Assembly (NCBI RefSeq): GCF_002776695.1
Contig: NZ_LFJC01000003.1
Span: forward strand, 2,422,329-2,486,328
Source: Bradyrhizobium nitroreducens
GTDB taxonomy: Bacteria; Pseudomonadota; Alphaproteobacteria; Rhizobiales; Xanthobacteraceae
Length of the DNA: 64,000 nucleotides
Reading direction: 5' to 3'
Shown: positions 27,880 through 36,734 of the stretch, in pieces
How the letters are laid out: every line of letters begins with the position of its first letter
Numbering within the stretch: the stretch's first letter is position 1
Translations under genes and position numbers: made by a program
Notes under the pieces: generated by a model
Told to the model about the DNA's origin: nothing
Databases searched by the model: none
What the model saw: the letters and a program-made list of their open reading frames with translations, nothing else

Positions 27880-27885
27880 GTTTCG

Positions 27886-27923
27886 AGACACGAACGTGTC
27901 CGGAGTCTCGGATTCCGGACACG
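27886..27923 (+). promoter_or_regulatory. candidate upstream activator sites for the sigma-54 activator
   Basis: Two overlapping dyads begin 7 bases after the activator's stop. GACACG-AA-CGTGTC spans 27887-27900, and CGTGTCCGGA (27895-27904) pairs perfectly with TCCGGACACG (27914-27923) across nine bases. They end about 77 bp before the -24 element, the usual range for enhancer binding proteins. A terminator is the alternative, but no T-run follows. Confidence 0.6.
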
Positions 27924-27999
27924 GCGCTGAGCCGCTCGTTCCGCCCACGTTGGCGGGATTTGCCGTGTTTTCAGCCAATTTGCGCAAACCCTTCGCATC

Positions 28000-28015
28000 T
28001 GGCGCGGACCTTGCT
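28000..28015 (+). promoter_or_regulatory. sigma-54 (-24/-12) promoter of the symporter gene
   Basis: TGGCGCGGACCTTGCT fits TGGCACG-N4-TTGCW with a single difference (G for A at the fifth base); the invariant GG and GC doublets have the exact spacing. Transcription would begin near 28027, giving a leader of about 50 bases before the ATG at 28077. The divergence from ordinary sequence and the adjacent activator gene make this the best-supported promoter in the window. Confidence 0.8.
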
Positions 28016-28076
28016 CTTCGCCCTGCACAATGACGCATGCTGCACATGCGCATTCTCAAACCAGGGAGGACGCAGG

Positions 28077-29387
28077 ATGAGTGAAGCGATCTCTGTCCAT
28101 CAGCTTCAGGCGAGACAGCCCTCGCACGTCACGGTCGCCACCGCGAGCCTGATCGGCACGGCCATCGAGTGGTACGACTTCTTCCTCTACGGCACCGCCG
28201 CCGCGCTGATCTTCAACAAGCTGTTCTTTCCGACCTTCGACCCGATGATGGGAACGCTGCTGGCGTTCGCGACCTACGCGCTCGGCTTCATCGCACGCCC
28301 GCTCGGCGGCGTCGTATTCGGGCATTACGGCGACAAGATCGGCCGCAAGACCATGCTCTATCTGACGCTGCTGATCATGGGCGCGGCGACCGCAGCGATC
28401 GGTTTCCTGCCGACCTACGAGACCGCCGGCATCGGGGCCGCGGTCCTGCTCGTCACCTGCCGGCTGATCCAGGGTTTTGGCCTCGGCGGCGAATGGGGCG
28501 GCGCGGTGCTGATGGCGGTCGAGCATGCGCCGGCGGACAAGAAGGGCTTTTACGGCAGCTGGCCGCAACTCGGGGCGCCGCTCGGCCTCGTGCTGGGCAC
28601 GCTGGTATTCTCCGTGGTGTCGGCGATGCTGACCGACGCGCAGCTTCTTGCCTGGGGCTGGCGCATCCCGTTCCTGTTCTCGATCGCGCTGGTGCTGGTC
28701 GGCCTCTGGATCCGCTTCACCATCGCGGAATCGCCGGAATTCCAGAAGGTCAAGGACACCAAGCAGGACGTGAAGATGCCGATCGTCGAGGCGATCCGCA
28801 TGTACCCCAAGAACATCCTGCTGGCGATGGGCGCGCGCTTCGCCGAGAACGGCTTCTTCTACATCTACGCCACCTTCGTGCTCGCCTATGCCACGCAATC
28901 GCTCGGCATGAACAAGCAGGACATGCTCAACGGCGTCCTGATTGGCGCCGCCATCGAGACCTTCACCATCCCCGCCTTCGGCGCGCTGTCCGACCGGCTC
29001 GGGCGGCGGCCGATCTACATCTTCGGCGCGGTGTTCTCGGCGCTGACGTCGTTCCCGCTGTTCATGCTGCTGGCAACCAAGAACCCGCAATATGCCTGGA
29101 TCGCGATCGTGCTCGGCCTCGCCATCGGTCATGCCGCGATGTACGGGCCGCAGGCGAGCTTCCTGTCGGAGCTGTTCGGCACCAAGGTGCGCTATAGCGG
29201 CGTCTCGCTCGGCTACAACCTCGCCTCGATCTTCGCCGGCGCGCTGTCGCCGCTGATCGCGACGGGCTTGATGACGGCCTACGCGCCGGCGACCTGGCCG
29301 ATCTCGCTCTACATGATCGCGCTCGCGCTCATCACGATCGTGTCGGTCTATTTCGCCACCGAAACACGCAAGATAGTTCAGGCCTGA
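28077..29387 (+). CDS. MFS metabolite:H+ symporter (MHS family)
   Basis: 436 residues, 12 helices. TAIEWYDFFLYGTAAALIF in helix 1, GHYGDKIGRKTML as motif A, RLIQGFGLGGEWGGAVLM in helix 4 and SDRLGRRP as the repeated loop motif define the MHS family (KgtP, ShiA and relatives), which imports carboxylates and similar organic acids with protons. GGGAGG stands 9 bases before the ATG at 28077. With a sigma-54 promoter in front and a CoA-transferase behind, it probably imports a carboxylic acid that is then activated to its CoA ester. Confidence 0.92.
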   Translation: MSEAISVHQLQARQPSHVTVATASLIGTAIEWYDFFLYGTAAALIFNKLFFPTFDPMMGTLLAFATYALGFIARPLGGVVFGHYGDKIGRKTMLYLTLLIMGAATAAIGFLPTYETAGIGAAVLLVTCRLIQGFGLGGEWGGAVLMAVEHAPADKKGFYGSWPQLGAPLGLVLGTLVFSVVSAMLTDAQLLAWGWRIPFLFSIALVLVGLWIRFTIAESPEFQKVKDTKQDVKMPIVEAIRMYPKNILLAMGARFAENGFFYIYATFVLAYATQSLGMNKQDMLNGVLIGAAIETFTIPAFGALSDRLGRRPIYIFGAVFSALTSFPLFMLLATKNPQYAWIAIVLGLAIGHAAMYGPQASFLSELFGTKVRYSGVSLGYNLASIFAGALSPLIATGLMTAYAPATWPISLYMIALALITIVSVYFATETRKIVQA

Positions 29388-29408
29388 ACGTCCTGATCTT
29401 GTCGCCCG

Positions 29409-29446
29409 TCGCGAGGAGCAAGCTGTTCCACGGCTGCTCCTCGCGA
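29409..29446 (+). other. 12-bp hairpin between symporter and CoA-transferase genes
   Basis: TCGCGAGGAGCA (29409-29420) and TGCTCCTCGCGA (29435-29446) are perfect complements around a 14-base loop. No T-run follows. It could protect the upstream message from 3' decay or reduce read-through, making unequal expression of two genes on one transcript. Confidence 0.55.
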
Positions 29447-29495
29447 TAGGATCAAGCAACAACGGCATGCGGTCGAAGGGATAGGGAGGAACGCC

Positions 29496-31523
29496 GTGAG
29501 CCATCATCCAGCGCTGCCTTACCTGCGCAATTCCGAGAAGGGCAAGGTCGTCACGGCGGCCGAGGCGGTCATGCTGATCCGCGACGGCGACACGGTGGCG
29601 ACCGGCGGCTTCGTCGGCATCGGCTTTGCCGAGGAGATCGCGATCGCGCTGGAGGAGCTCTATCTCTCCCACGAGGGCGATGCGCCCTATACGCAAGGAA
29701 AGCCGCGCAACCTGACGCTGGTCTATGCGGCGGGCCAGGGCGACGGCAAGAATCGCGGCCTCAACCATTTCGGGCATGAAGGCCTGGTCCGGCGCGTGAT
29801 CGGGGGACATTGGGGGCTTGCGCCGAAGTTGCAGCAGCTCGCGATCGCTGGCCAGATCGAGGCCTACAATCTGCCGCAGGGCGTCATCACGCATCTGTTC
29901 CGCGACATCGCCGCGCATCGGCCCGGCCATGTCACCCGCGTCGGCATGGGCACCTTCGTCGACCCCAGGCACGGCGGCGGCAAGCTGAACGCGCGCACCA
30001 CCGAGGATCTCGTGGAGCTGATCACGATCAGCGGTGAGGAGTGCCTGCTCTACAAGACGTTTCCGATCAATGTCGGAATCATCCGCGCCACCACGGGCGA
30101 TCCGGACGGCAACCTCACCATGGAGAAGGAGGCGCTGACGCTGGAAGCGCTGGCCATCGCCATGGCCGCGCATAATTCCGGCGGCATCGTCATCGCCCAG
30201 GTCGAACGCGTCGCCGAAGCCGGCAGCCTCAATCCGCGCCAGGTGAAGATTCCCGGCATCCTCGTCGACTGCGTCGTGGTGGCAAGGCCCGAGAACCACT
30301 GGCAGACTTTCGGCACGCAGTACAATCCGGCCTTCTCGAGCGAGATCCGCGTCCGCGCAGCTTCCCTGCCGGTCATGCCCATCAGCGAGCGCAAGATCAT
30401 CGCCCGGCGCGCCGCGCTGGAGCTGAAGGCCAACAGCGTCGTCAATCTCGGCATCGGCATGCCCGAGGGTATCGCCTCGGTCGCCAATGAAGAACGGATC
30501 ATCGACCTGATCACGCTGACGGCTGAGCCTGGCGTGATCGGCGGCATTCCCGCGAGCGGCATCGACTTTGGCGCGGCGATCAACACGCAGGCCGTGATCG
30601 ACCAGCCCTATCAGTTCGATTTCTACGACGGCGGCGGCCTGGACGCCGCCTTTCTCGGCCTCGCCCAGGTCGATCGCGCCGGCAACCTCAATGTCAGCAA
30701 GTTCGGGCCGAAGCTCGCGGGCGCCGGCGGCTTCATCAACATCAGCCAGAACGCCAAGGAGGTCATCTTCGTCGGCACCTTCGGTGCGGGCAGGCAGCGC
30801 ATTGCGGTGAGCGACGGGAAGCTCGTCATCCTCGACGAGGCCAAGTCGCGCAAATTCGTCGACAGCGTCGAGCACGTCACCTTCAGCGGCCCGTTTGCCG
30901 GCGCACGCAAGCAGCGCACGCTGTACGTCACCGAGCGCTGCGTGTTCGAGCTCGGGGCGGACGGGCTCGAACTCACCGAGATCGCGCCCGGCATCGACAT
31001 CGAGCGCGACATTTTGCGCCTGATGGACTTCAAGCCGCTGATCCCGCGCGATCCGGCGCTGATGGACGCGCGCATCTTCGGCGACGGCCTGATGGAGTTG
31101 CGCGAGCGGCTGCTCACCATTCCGCTCGAGCAGCGCTTCACGCTGGACGAGCAGCAGAACCTGTTCTTCGTCAATCTCGAGCGCTATCCGTTGCGCAGCA
31201 AGGCCGAGATCGACACCATCGCAACGATCGTCGAGGCCAGGCTCACGCCGCTCGGCCGCCGGGTCTACGCCATCGTCAATTATGACAATTTTTCCATCCT
31301 GCCGGAGTTGATGGACGATTATTCGGCGATGGTGCGCAGCCTGGTCGATCGCTTCTACTCCGGCGTGTCGCGCTACACCACGTCGGGCTTCCTGCGCATC
31401 AAGCTCGGCGAAGCCCTGGAGAAGCGCGGCGTCGCGCCGCATATTTTCGAAAGCGCCGACGAGGCGCAGTCGGACCGGCGTCAGGCCGAGGGAGCCGGCG
31501 AGGCGCGGCTGGCCCAAAAATGA
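29496..31523 (+). CDS. acyl-CoA:acetate / 3-ketoacid CoA-transferase (fused subunits)
   Basis: 675 residues from a GTG at 29496 with GGGAGG 6 bases upstream. Family I CoA-transferase with alpha and beta halves on one chain, as in acetate CoA-transferase YdiF. The N-terminal half has [13 protein letters not shown]; the second half begins [14 protein letters not shown] and carries TAEPGVIGG, whose Glu344 should form the covalent glutamyl-CoA. It moves CoA between an acyl-CoA and a free acid such as acetate or acetoacetate. It likely acts after the symporter encoded just upstream. Confidence 0.92.
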   Translation: MSHHPALPYLRNSEKGKVVTAAEAVMLIRDGDTVATGGFVGIGFAEEIAIALEELYLSHEGDAPYTQGKPRNLTLVYAAGQGDGKNRGLNHFGHEGLVRRVIGGHWGLAPKLQQLAIAGQIEAYNLPQGVITHLFRDIAAHRPGHVTRVGMGTFVDPRHGGGKLNARTTEDLVELITISGEECLLYKTFPINVGIIRATTGDPDGNLTMEKEALTLEALAIAMAAHNSGGIVIAQVERVAEAGSLNPRQVKIPGILVDCVVVARPENHWQTFGTQYNPAFSSEIRVRAASLPVMPISERKIIARRAALELKANSVVNLGIGMPEGIASVANEERIIDLITLTAEPGVIGGIPASGIDFGAAINTQAVIDQPYQFDFYDGGGLDAAFLGLAQVDRAGNLNVSKFGPKLAGAGGFINISQNAKEVIFVGTFGAGRQRIAVSDGKLVILDEAKSRKFVDSVEHVTFSGPFAGARKQRTLYVTERCVFELGADGLELTEIAPGIDIERDILRLMDFKPLIPRDPALMDARIFGDGLMELRERLLTIPLEQRFTLDEQQNLFFVNLERYPLRSKAEIDTIATIVEARLTPLGRRVYAIVNYDNFSILPELMDDYSAMVRSLVDRFYSGVSRYTTSGFLRIKLGEALEKRGVAPHIFESADEAQSDRRQAEGAGEARLAQK

Positions 31524-31629
31524 TGCAGGCTAAAAAGGCCGACGCGCTCGGCCGGAAGGTGTAATTGCAATGTTCGCAAGCTTGTGCAAATCGCTGTTGC
31601 CGAGAAACGTTGAATCAGGAGGGACCATC

Positions 31630-32814
31630 GTGCGTCGATCACTCATCATAGCAACAACCATCCTCGCGCTCGGCGCGGGCACCTCCGCGCAAGCCGACGA
31701 TCTCAAGGTCGCGCTGATCTACGGCAAGACCGGCCCGCTCGAGGCCTACGCCAAGCAGACCGAGACCGGCCTGAAGATGGGCTTTGAGTACGCGACCAAG
31801 GGCACGATGACGCTCGACGGTCGCAAGATCGTCATCATCACCAAGGACGACCAGGGCAAGCCGGACCTCGCCAAGGCCGCCCTCGCCGAAGCCTATCAGG
31901 ACGACAAGGCCGACATCGCGATCGGCACGACCTCTTCGGCCGCGGCGCTCGCCATTCTCCCCGTCGCCGAGGAGAACAAGAAGATCCTGATCGTCGAGCC
32001 CGCCGTCGCGGACCAGATTACCGGCGAGAAGTGGAATCGCTACATCTTCCGCACCGCGCGCAACTCCTCGCAGGACGCGATCTCGAACGCGGTCGCGATC
32101 GGCAAGCAGGGCGTCACCGTCGCAACCCTGGCGCAGGACTATGCGTTCGGCCGCGACGGCGTCGCCGCCTTCAAGGACGCGCTCGCCAAGACCGGCGCGA
32201 CGCTGGCGGCGGAAGAATATGCTCCGACCAACACCACCGACTTCACCGCGGTCGGCCAGCGCCTGTTCGACGCGCTGAAGGACAAGCCGGGCCGCAAGGT
32301 GATCTGGGTGATCTGGGCTGGCGCCGGCAATCCGCTGGCCAAGCTTCAGGACATGGATCCGAAGCGCTACGGCATCGAGCTCTCCACCGGCGGCAACATC
32401 CTGCCGGCGCTCGCTGCCTATAAGGGCCTGCCGGGCATGGAAGGCGCGACCTATTACTACTATGAGATCCCGAAGAACCCGGTGAACGACTGGCTGGTCG
32501 CGGAGCACCAGAAGCGCTTCAACGCGCCGCCGGACTTCTTCACCGCGGGCGGCTTTGCCGCTGCGATGTCCGTCGTCGCCGCCGTCACCAAGGCCAAGTC
32601 GACCGACAGCGAGAAGCTGATCACGGCGATGGAGGGCCTCGAGTTCGACACGCCGAAGGGCAAGATGGTGTTCCGGAAGGAAGATCATCAGGCGCTGCAG
32701 AGCATGTATCACTTCAAGGTCAAGGTCGATCCGAACGTCGCCTGGGCTGTCCTCGAGCCGGTGCGCGAGCTGAAGATCGAGGACATGGACGTTCCGATCA
32801 AGAACAAGCGGTGA
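31630..32814 (+). CDS. branched-chain-type ABC transporter substrate-binding protein
   Basis: 394 residues from a GTG at 31630, chosen because AGGAGGGA lies just before it and the resulting N-terminus is a clean signal peptide (RRSLIIATTILALGAGTSAQA, cleavage before DD; written in part). The mature protein follows the LivK/Leu-Ile-Val-binding pattern (LIYGKTGPLEAYAKQTETGL, IIGTTSSAAALA-like segment, FGRDGVAAFKDAL). It collects a substrate in the periplasm for the four-gene importer that follows. The ligand may be an amino acid, amide or aromatic acid rather than leucine. Confidence 0.9.
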   Translation: MRRSLIIATTILALGAGTSAQADDLKVALIYGKTGPLEAYAKQTETGLKMGFEYATKGTMTLDGRKIVIITKDDQGKPDLAKAALAEAYQDDKADIAIGTTSSAAALAILPVAEENKKILIVEPAVADQITGEKWNRYIFRTARNSSQDAISNAVAIGKQGVTVATLAQDYAFGRDGVAAFKDALAKTGATLAAEEYAPTNTTDFTAVGQRLFDALKDKPGRKVIWVIWAGAGNPLAKLQDMDPKRYGIELSTGGNILPALAAYKGLPGMEGATYYYYEIPKNPVNDWLVAEHQKRFNAPPDFFTAGGFAAAMSVVAAVTKAKSTDSEKLITAMEGLEFDTPKGKMVFRKEDHQALQSMYHFKVKVDPNVAWAVLEPVRELKIEDMDVPIKNKR

Positions 32815-32821
32815 TCTTCTG

Positions 32822-32927
32822 CACCTCTCCCGCTTGCGGGAGAGGCCGGGAGAGGGCTCTGTCCTCTTGGGGGTTCTTGCCCGCGGAGACACCCTCTCCC
32901 CCGCCCTCCCCCGCAAGCGGGGGAGGG
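32822..32927. repeat. palindromic repeat inside the ABC importer operon
   Basis: Contains CCTCTCCCGCTTGCGGGAGAGG-type hairpin (32824-32845) and a second one, CCCTCCCCCGC facing GCGGGGGAGGG (32904-32926). The pair separates the binding-protein gene from the ATPase gene. Such an element can lower distal expression, matching the usual excess of binding protein over membrane subunits. Confidence 0.8.
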
Positions 32928-32978
32928 AGCGCAGCGTGGCCCGCGGCGATATCCCGATCATCATTTGCCAGACATCCA

Positions 32979-33755
32979 ATGACGCTCACCCTCGAAACCC
33001 GCGACCTCACCATCCGCTTCGGCGGCCATGTCGCGGTCAACAGCGTGACCTGCACGTTCCGTCCGGGCGAGCTCACCGCGATCGTCGGGCCGAACGGCGC
33101 CGGCAAGACCACCTATTTCAATTTGATCTCGGGTCAGTTGCGCGCCTCCAGCGGCAACATTTTGTTCGACGGCACCGACATCACGCAGCAGTCCGCGCCG
33201 ATGCGCACGCGCGCAGGCCTCGGACGCGCATTCCAGCTCACAAACCTCTTTCCGAACCTGACGGTCGAGGAGAACGTCCGCCTCGCGGTGCAGGCTGCCA
33301 ATGGCACCCATTACGACATGCTGCGGCCGTGGATGGTGCGCCGCGACCTGATCGCGCGCGCCGATGCCATCCTCGACCAGGTCGCGCTCGGCAGCCGCCG
33401 CGGCGTTGCCGCGACCGCACTGTCGCATGGCGATCAGCGCAAGCTCGAGGTGGCGCTGATGATCGCGCTCGAACCTGATGTCTTCATGTTCGACGAGCCG
33501 ACTGCCGGCATGAGCATCGACGAGGTGCCTGTCGTGCTCAACCTGATCGCGCAGCTCAAGCAGGACAAGAGCAAGATCATCTTGCTGGTCGAGCACAAGA
33601 TGGACGTGGTGCGCTCGCTCGCCGACCGCATCATCGTGCTGCATAACGGGCAACTCGTCGCGGACGGCCCGCCCGCCGAGGTGATTGCCTCGCCGATCGT
33701 GCAGGAGGCCTATCTCGGCGTTGCTCCCAAGAACACTGCCGAGAGTGCCGCATGA
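32979..33755 (+). CDS. livG: ABC transporter ATP-binding protein, LivG type
   Basis: 258 residues from the ATG at 32979. Walker A GPNGAGKTT, the diagnostic GRAFQLTNLFPNLTVEENV stretch of LivG proteins, signature LSHGDQRKLEVALMI (His in place of Gly in LSxG), Walker B VFMFDEPTAGM and the H-loop VEHKMDVV. One of two ATPases powering the importer. Its stop overlaps the start of the next gene as ATGA, showing translational coupling. Confidence 0.92.
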   Translation: MTLTLETRDLTIRFGGHVAVNSVTCTFRPGELTAIVGPNGAGKTTYFNLISGQLRASSGNILFDGTDITQQSAPMRTRAGLGRAFQLTNLFPNLTVEENVRLAVQAANGTHYDMLRPWMVRRDLIARADAILDQVALGSRRGVAATALSHGDQRKLEVALMIALEPDVFMFDEPTAGMSIDEVPVVLNLIAQLKQDKSKIILLVEHKMDVVRSLADRIIVLHNGQLVADGPPAEVIASPIVQEAYLGVAPKNTAESAA

Positions 33756-34474
33756 CCGATCTCCTCAAACTCTCCGGCGTGCACACTCATATCGGGCGCT
33801 ACCACATCCTCCAGGGCATCGACCTCGCGGTCCCGGAAGGACAGGTCACGATGCTGCTCGGCCGCAACGGCGCCGGCAAGACCACGACGCTGCGCACCAT
33901 CATGGGCCTGTGGCAGGCCTCATCCGGCGAGATCAGTCTCGCCGGCGAGCGTATCGAGAGCCGCGCCACGCCCGACATCGCCCGGCTCGGCGTCGGCTAC
34001 GTGCCGGAGAGCATGGCGGTGTTCTCCGATCTCACGGTGAAGGAGAACCTCGTGCTGGCGGCGCGCGACGCTGCGATGGACGACAAGCAGCTGGAATGGA
34101 TTTTCGGCTTCTTCCCGGCGCTGCGCCGGTTCTGGCTGTCGCGCGCGGGAAGCCTCTCGGGCGGGCAGAAGCAGATGCTGTCGATCGCGCGCGCCATCAT
34201 CGAGCCGCGCAAGCTGCTGCTGATCGACGAGCCGACAAAGGGGCTGGCGCCGGCGATCATCGTGGCGCTGATCGAATGCCTGAAGGAGATCAAGCGCAAG
34301 GGTGCGACGATCCTCCTGGTGGAACAGAATTTCTTCGCCGCCCGCGAGCTCGGCGACAACGTGCTGGTGATGGACAACGGCACCATCGTCCATCGTGGCG
34401 AGATGGCGGCGCTCGCCGCCGACGTGCCGCTGCAGGAGCGGCTGCTCGGCCTGAGCCTGGAGGCGCATCAGTGA
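33752..34474 (+). CDS. livF: ABC transporter ATP-binding protein, LivF type
   Basis: 240 residues. Walker A GRNGAGKTTTLRTIMGL, GYVPESMAVFSDLTVKENL, signature LSGGQKQMLSIARAI, Walker B LLLIDEPTKGLAP and H-loop VEQNFF fit LivF. It pairs with the LivG subunit. The gene overlaps livG by 4 bases at its start and the next permease gene by 4 bases (GTGA) at its end, so the set is translated as a coupled unit. Confidence 0.92.
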   Translation: MTDLLKLSGVHTHIGRYHILQGIDLAVPEGQVTMLLGRNGAGKTTTLRTIMGLWQASSGEISLAGERIESRATPDIARLGVGYVPESMAVFSDLTVKENLVLAARDAAMDDKQLEWIFGFFPALRRFWLSRAGSLSGGQKQMLSIARAIIEPRKLLLIDEPTKGLAPAIIVALIECLKEIKRKGATILLVEQNFFAARELGDNVLVMDNGTIVHRGEMAALAADVPLQERLLGLSLEAHQ

Positions 34475-35481
34475 CTGACCTTGCCGCAACCGATCCACTG
34501 CCGAAGCCGAAGCGCGATATCGCGCCGATCCTGCTGCCGGTCGCGCTCGCGCTGCTGATGATCCCACTGATCGGCTCGACCTCCTCCTGGCTGACGCTGA
34601 CCGCCGCGAGCCTTGCCATGGGCATGATGATCTTCATCATGGCCTCGGGCCTGACGCTGGTGTTCGGCCTGATGGACGTGCTCAATTTCGGCCACGGCGC
34701 CTTCATCGCCGTCGGCGCCTATGTCGCGACGCTGGTGTTCGCGCCATTCGCCGCCTCCGTGCAGGCCGACTCGCTCTGGATCAACCTCGCGGTGCTGGCG
34801 CCGGCGGCGCTGCTGTCGATGGCGGTGTCGGGCGCGCTCGGCCTCGTCGTCGAGCGCGTGCTGATCCTGCCGGTCTACGGCCAGCACCTGAAGCAGATCC
34901 TGATGACGACCGGCGGCCTGATCGTCGCCGAGCAGACGCTCTATGCGCTGTGGGGACCGCAGATCATCCCGATGCCGCTGCCGACATCGCTGCGCGGCTC
35001 CTTCATCCTCGGCGACGTCGCGATAGCAAAGTACCGCGTGCTGGCGATGCTGATCGGGCTTGCCGTCTTCATCGCGATCCAGCTCGTGCTCAACCGCACC
35101 AAGCTCGGTCTGCTGATCCGTGCCGGCGTCGAGAATCGCGAGATGGTCGAGGCGCTGGGCTATCGCATCCGCCGCCTGTTCCTCGGCGTGTTCATGACGG
35201 GATCGGCGCTGGCCGGCCTCGGCGGGGTGATGTGGGCGCTGTATCGCGAGCAGGTGCACGCCTCCATGAGCGACGACCTCACCGTCTTGATCTTCATCGT
35301 CGTCATCATCGGCGGCCTGGGGTCGATCGGCGGCTGCTTCATCGGTGCAATCCTGGTGGCGATGGTCGCCAATTACGGCGGCTTCCTGGTGCCGAAACTC
35401 GCCCTCGTGTCCAACATCCTGCTGATGGTCGCCATTCTGATGTGGCGGCCGCGCGGCCTCTATGCGGTGACCAGCCGATGA
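34471..35481 (+). CDS. livH: branched-chain-type ABC permease, LivH type
   Basis: 336 residues from a GTG at 34471 that overlaps the livF stop. Eight or nine helices; GLTLVFGLMDVLNFGHGAFIAVGAYV is the LivH signature (given here in part: LMDVLNFGHGAF) and the EAA-like cytoplasmic loop reads AGVENREMVEALGYRIRRLF. It forms half of the membrane channel with LivM. A cytoplasmic N-terminal extension rich in Pro and Lys precedes the first helix. Confidence 0.92.
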   Translation: MTDLAATDPLPKPKRDIAPILLPVALALLMIPLIGSTSSWLTLTAASLAMGMMIFIMASGLTLVFGLMDVLNFGHGAFIAVGAYVATLVFAPFAASVQADSLWINLAVLAPAALLSMAVSGALGLVVERVLILPVYGQHLKQILMTTGGLIVAEQTLYALWGPQIIPMPLPTSLRGSFILGDVAIAKYRVLAMLIGLAVFIAIQLVLNRTKLGLLIRAGVENREMVEALGYRIRRLFLGVFMTGSALAGLGGVMWALYREQVHASMSDDLTVLIFIVVIIGGLGSIGGCFIGAILVAMVANYGGFLVPKLALVSNILLMVAILMWRPRGLYAVTSR

Positions 35482-36560
35482 TGATCCTCTCAGGCGATCC
35501 GCCGCGTAGCCGAATCCTCACGCTCGTTCTCGTCGTCATCATCCTGGCGCTGGCGGCGACGCCGTTCCTGTTTCCGGGGGCGAAGGCGTTGAACGTCGCG
35601 GCCAAGATCTGCGTCTTCGCCGCGCTGGTCGCCTCCTACGACCTCTTGCTCGGCTATACCGGCTCGGTGTCGTTCGCCCACACCATGTTCTACGGCATCG
35701 GCAGCTACGCGATCGCGATCGCGCTGTACGGCATGGGCCCGAACTGGGCTGCGGTCGCCACCGGCATCGTCGTCGGCTTGCCGCTCGCAGCCCTGCTCGC
35801 GCTTGCCATCGGCCTGTTCTCGCTGCGCGTCGCGGCGATCTTCTTCGCCATGATCACGCTCGCGGTCGCCTCCGCGTTCCAGGTTCTGGCCTCGCAACTG
35901 TCCTGGCTGACCGGCGGCGAGGACGGACGCAGCTTTCAGCTGCCGGAGCTGCTTCGCCCCGGTACGGTGCTGATCTCGAAGAACCTCTTCGGCTTCGAGA
36001 TCAACGGCCGCATCCTGACCTTCTATCTGGTGTTCGCCGTCTCGGCCCTGATGATCCTCGCTTTGCTCCGCGTCGTGAACTCGCCGTTCGGGCGCGTGCT
36101 GCAGGCCATCCGCGAGAACCGCTTCCGCGCCGAGGCGCTCGGCTTCCGAACGGTGTTTCATCTGACCTACGCCAACTGCCTCGCCGCGCTGGTGGCCGCC
36201 GGCGCCGGCATTTTGAATGCGTTGTGGCTGCGCTATGCCGGTCCGGATACCTCACTCAGCTTCTCGATCATGCTGGACATCCTGCTGATGGTCGTCATCG
36301 GCGGCATGGGCACGATCTATGGCGCGATCATCGGCGCCAGCATCTTCATCCTCGCCCAGAACTATCTGCAGTCGCTGATGGGCGTCGCCTCCAAGGCGGC
36401 CTCCGAGGCCGGCATGCCGCTGCTGCCGGGACTGTTGCACCCCGATCGCTGGCTGCTATGGCTCGGCCTGCTGTTCATCGCCAGCGTCTACTTCTTTCCG
36501 ACCGGCGTGGTGGGGCGGCTGCGGAATCCGGCCGGCGACAAGGGCGGCGGCTCGCATTAA
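35478..36560 (+). CDS. livM: branched-chain-type ABC permease, LivM type
   Basis: 360 residues from the ATG at 35478, overlapping the livH stop as ATGA. About ten helices; YDLLLGYTGSVSFAHTMFYG is the LivM pattern and AIRENRFRAEALGFRT the cytoplasmic coupling loop. The second half of the channel and the last gene of the importer operon. The following 170 bp up to the c-di-GMP gene contain no clear terminator. Confidence 0.92.
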   Translation: MMILSGDPPRSRILTLVLVVIILALAATPFLFPGAKALNVAAKICVFAALVASYDLLLGYTGSVSFAHTMFYGIGSYAIAIALYGMGPNWAAVATGIVVGLPLAALLALAIGLFSLRVAAIFFAMITLAVASAFQVLASQLSWLTGGEDGRSFQLPELLRPGTVLISKNLFGFEINGRILTFYLVFAVSALMILALLRVVNSPFGRVLQAIRENRFRAEALGFRTVFHLTYANCLAALVAAGAGILNALWLRYAGPDTSLSFSIMLDILLMVVIGGMGTIYGAIIGASIFILAQNYLQSLMGVASKAASEAGMPLLPGLLHPDRWLLWLGLLFIASVYFFPTGVVGRLRNPAGDKGGGSH

Positions 36561-36734
36561 CGCACGATTCATGATGCGACGCAGCGTTGACGGCGCACGC
36601 CGCGCAACCGCGACGTGATTCCCGCTCCACTGTATCCGGACGGGACTGCGCAACCCGATTAATGCTTAGGTAACTGGCTTTCCTAAGGTTTGGGCCATTT
36701 GTGCGGTGTATTCGTGTTCCTCCAGGGAGGGGGA

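Noticed and set aside
24640..28059. 1139-codon open frame on the minus strand
   Set aside because: It runs opposite the GGDEF-EAL and sigma-54 activator genes, both of which have complete catalytic motifs. Long antisense frames are expected at this GC content, and its sequence is Arg/Asp/Leu/Gly-rich without any domain.
28056..31517. 1153-codon open frame on the minus strand
   Set aside because: Shadow of the MHS symporter and CoA-transferase genes; the translation has no recognisable fold and follows the third-position bias of the real genes.
31570..31629. ATG start 20 codons upstream for the LivK-like protein
   Set aside because: The GTG at 31630 has AGGAGGGA upstream and gives a proper signal peptide.
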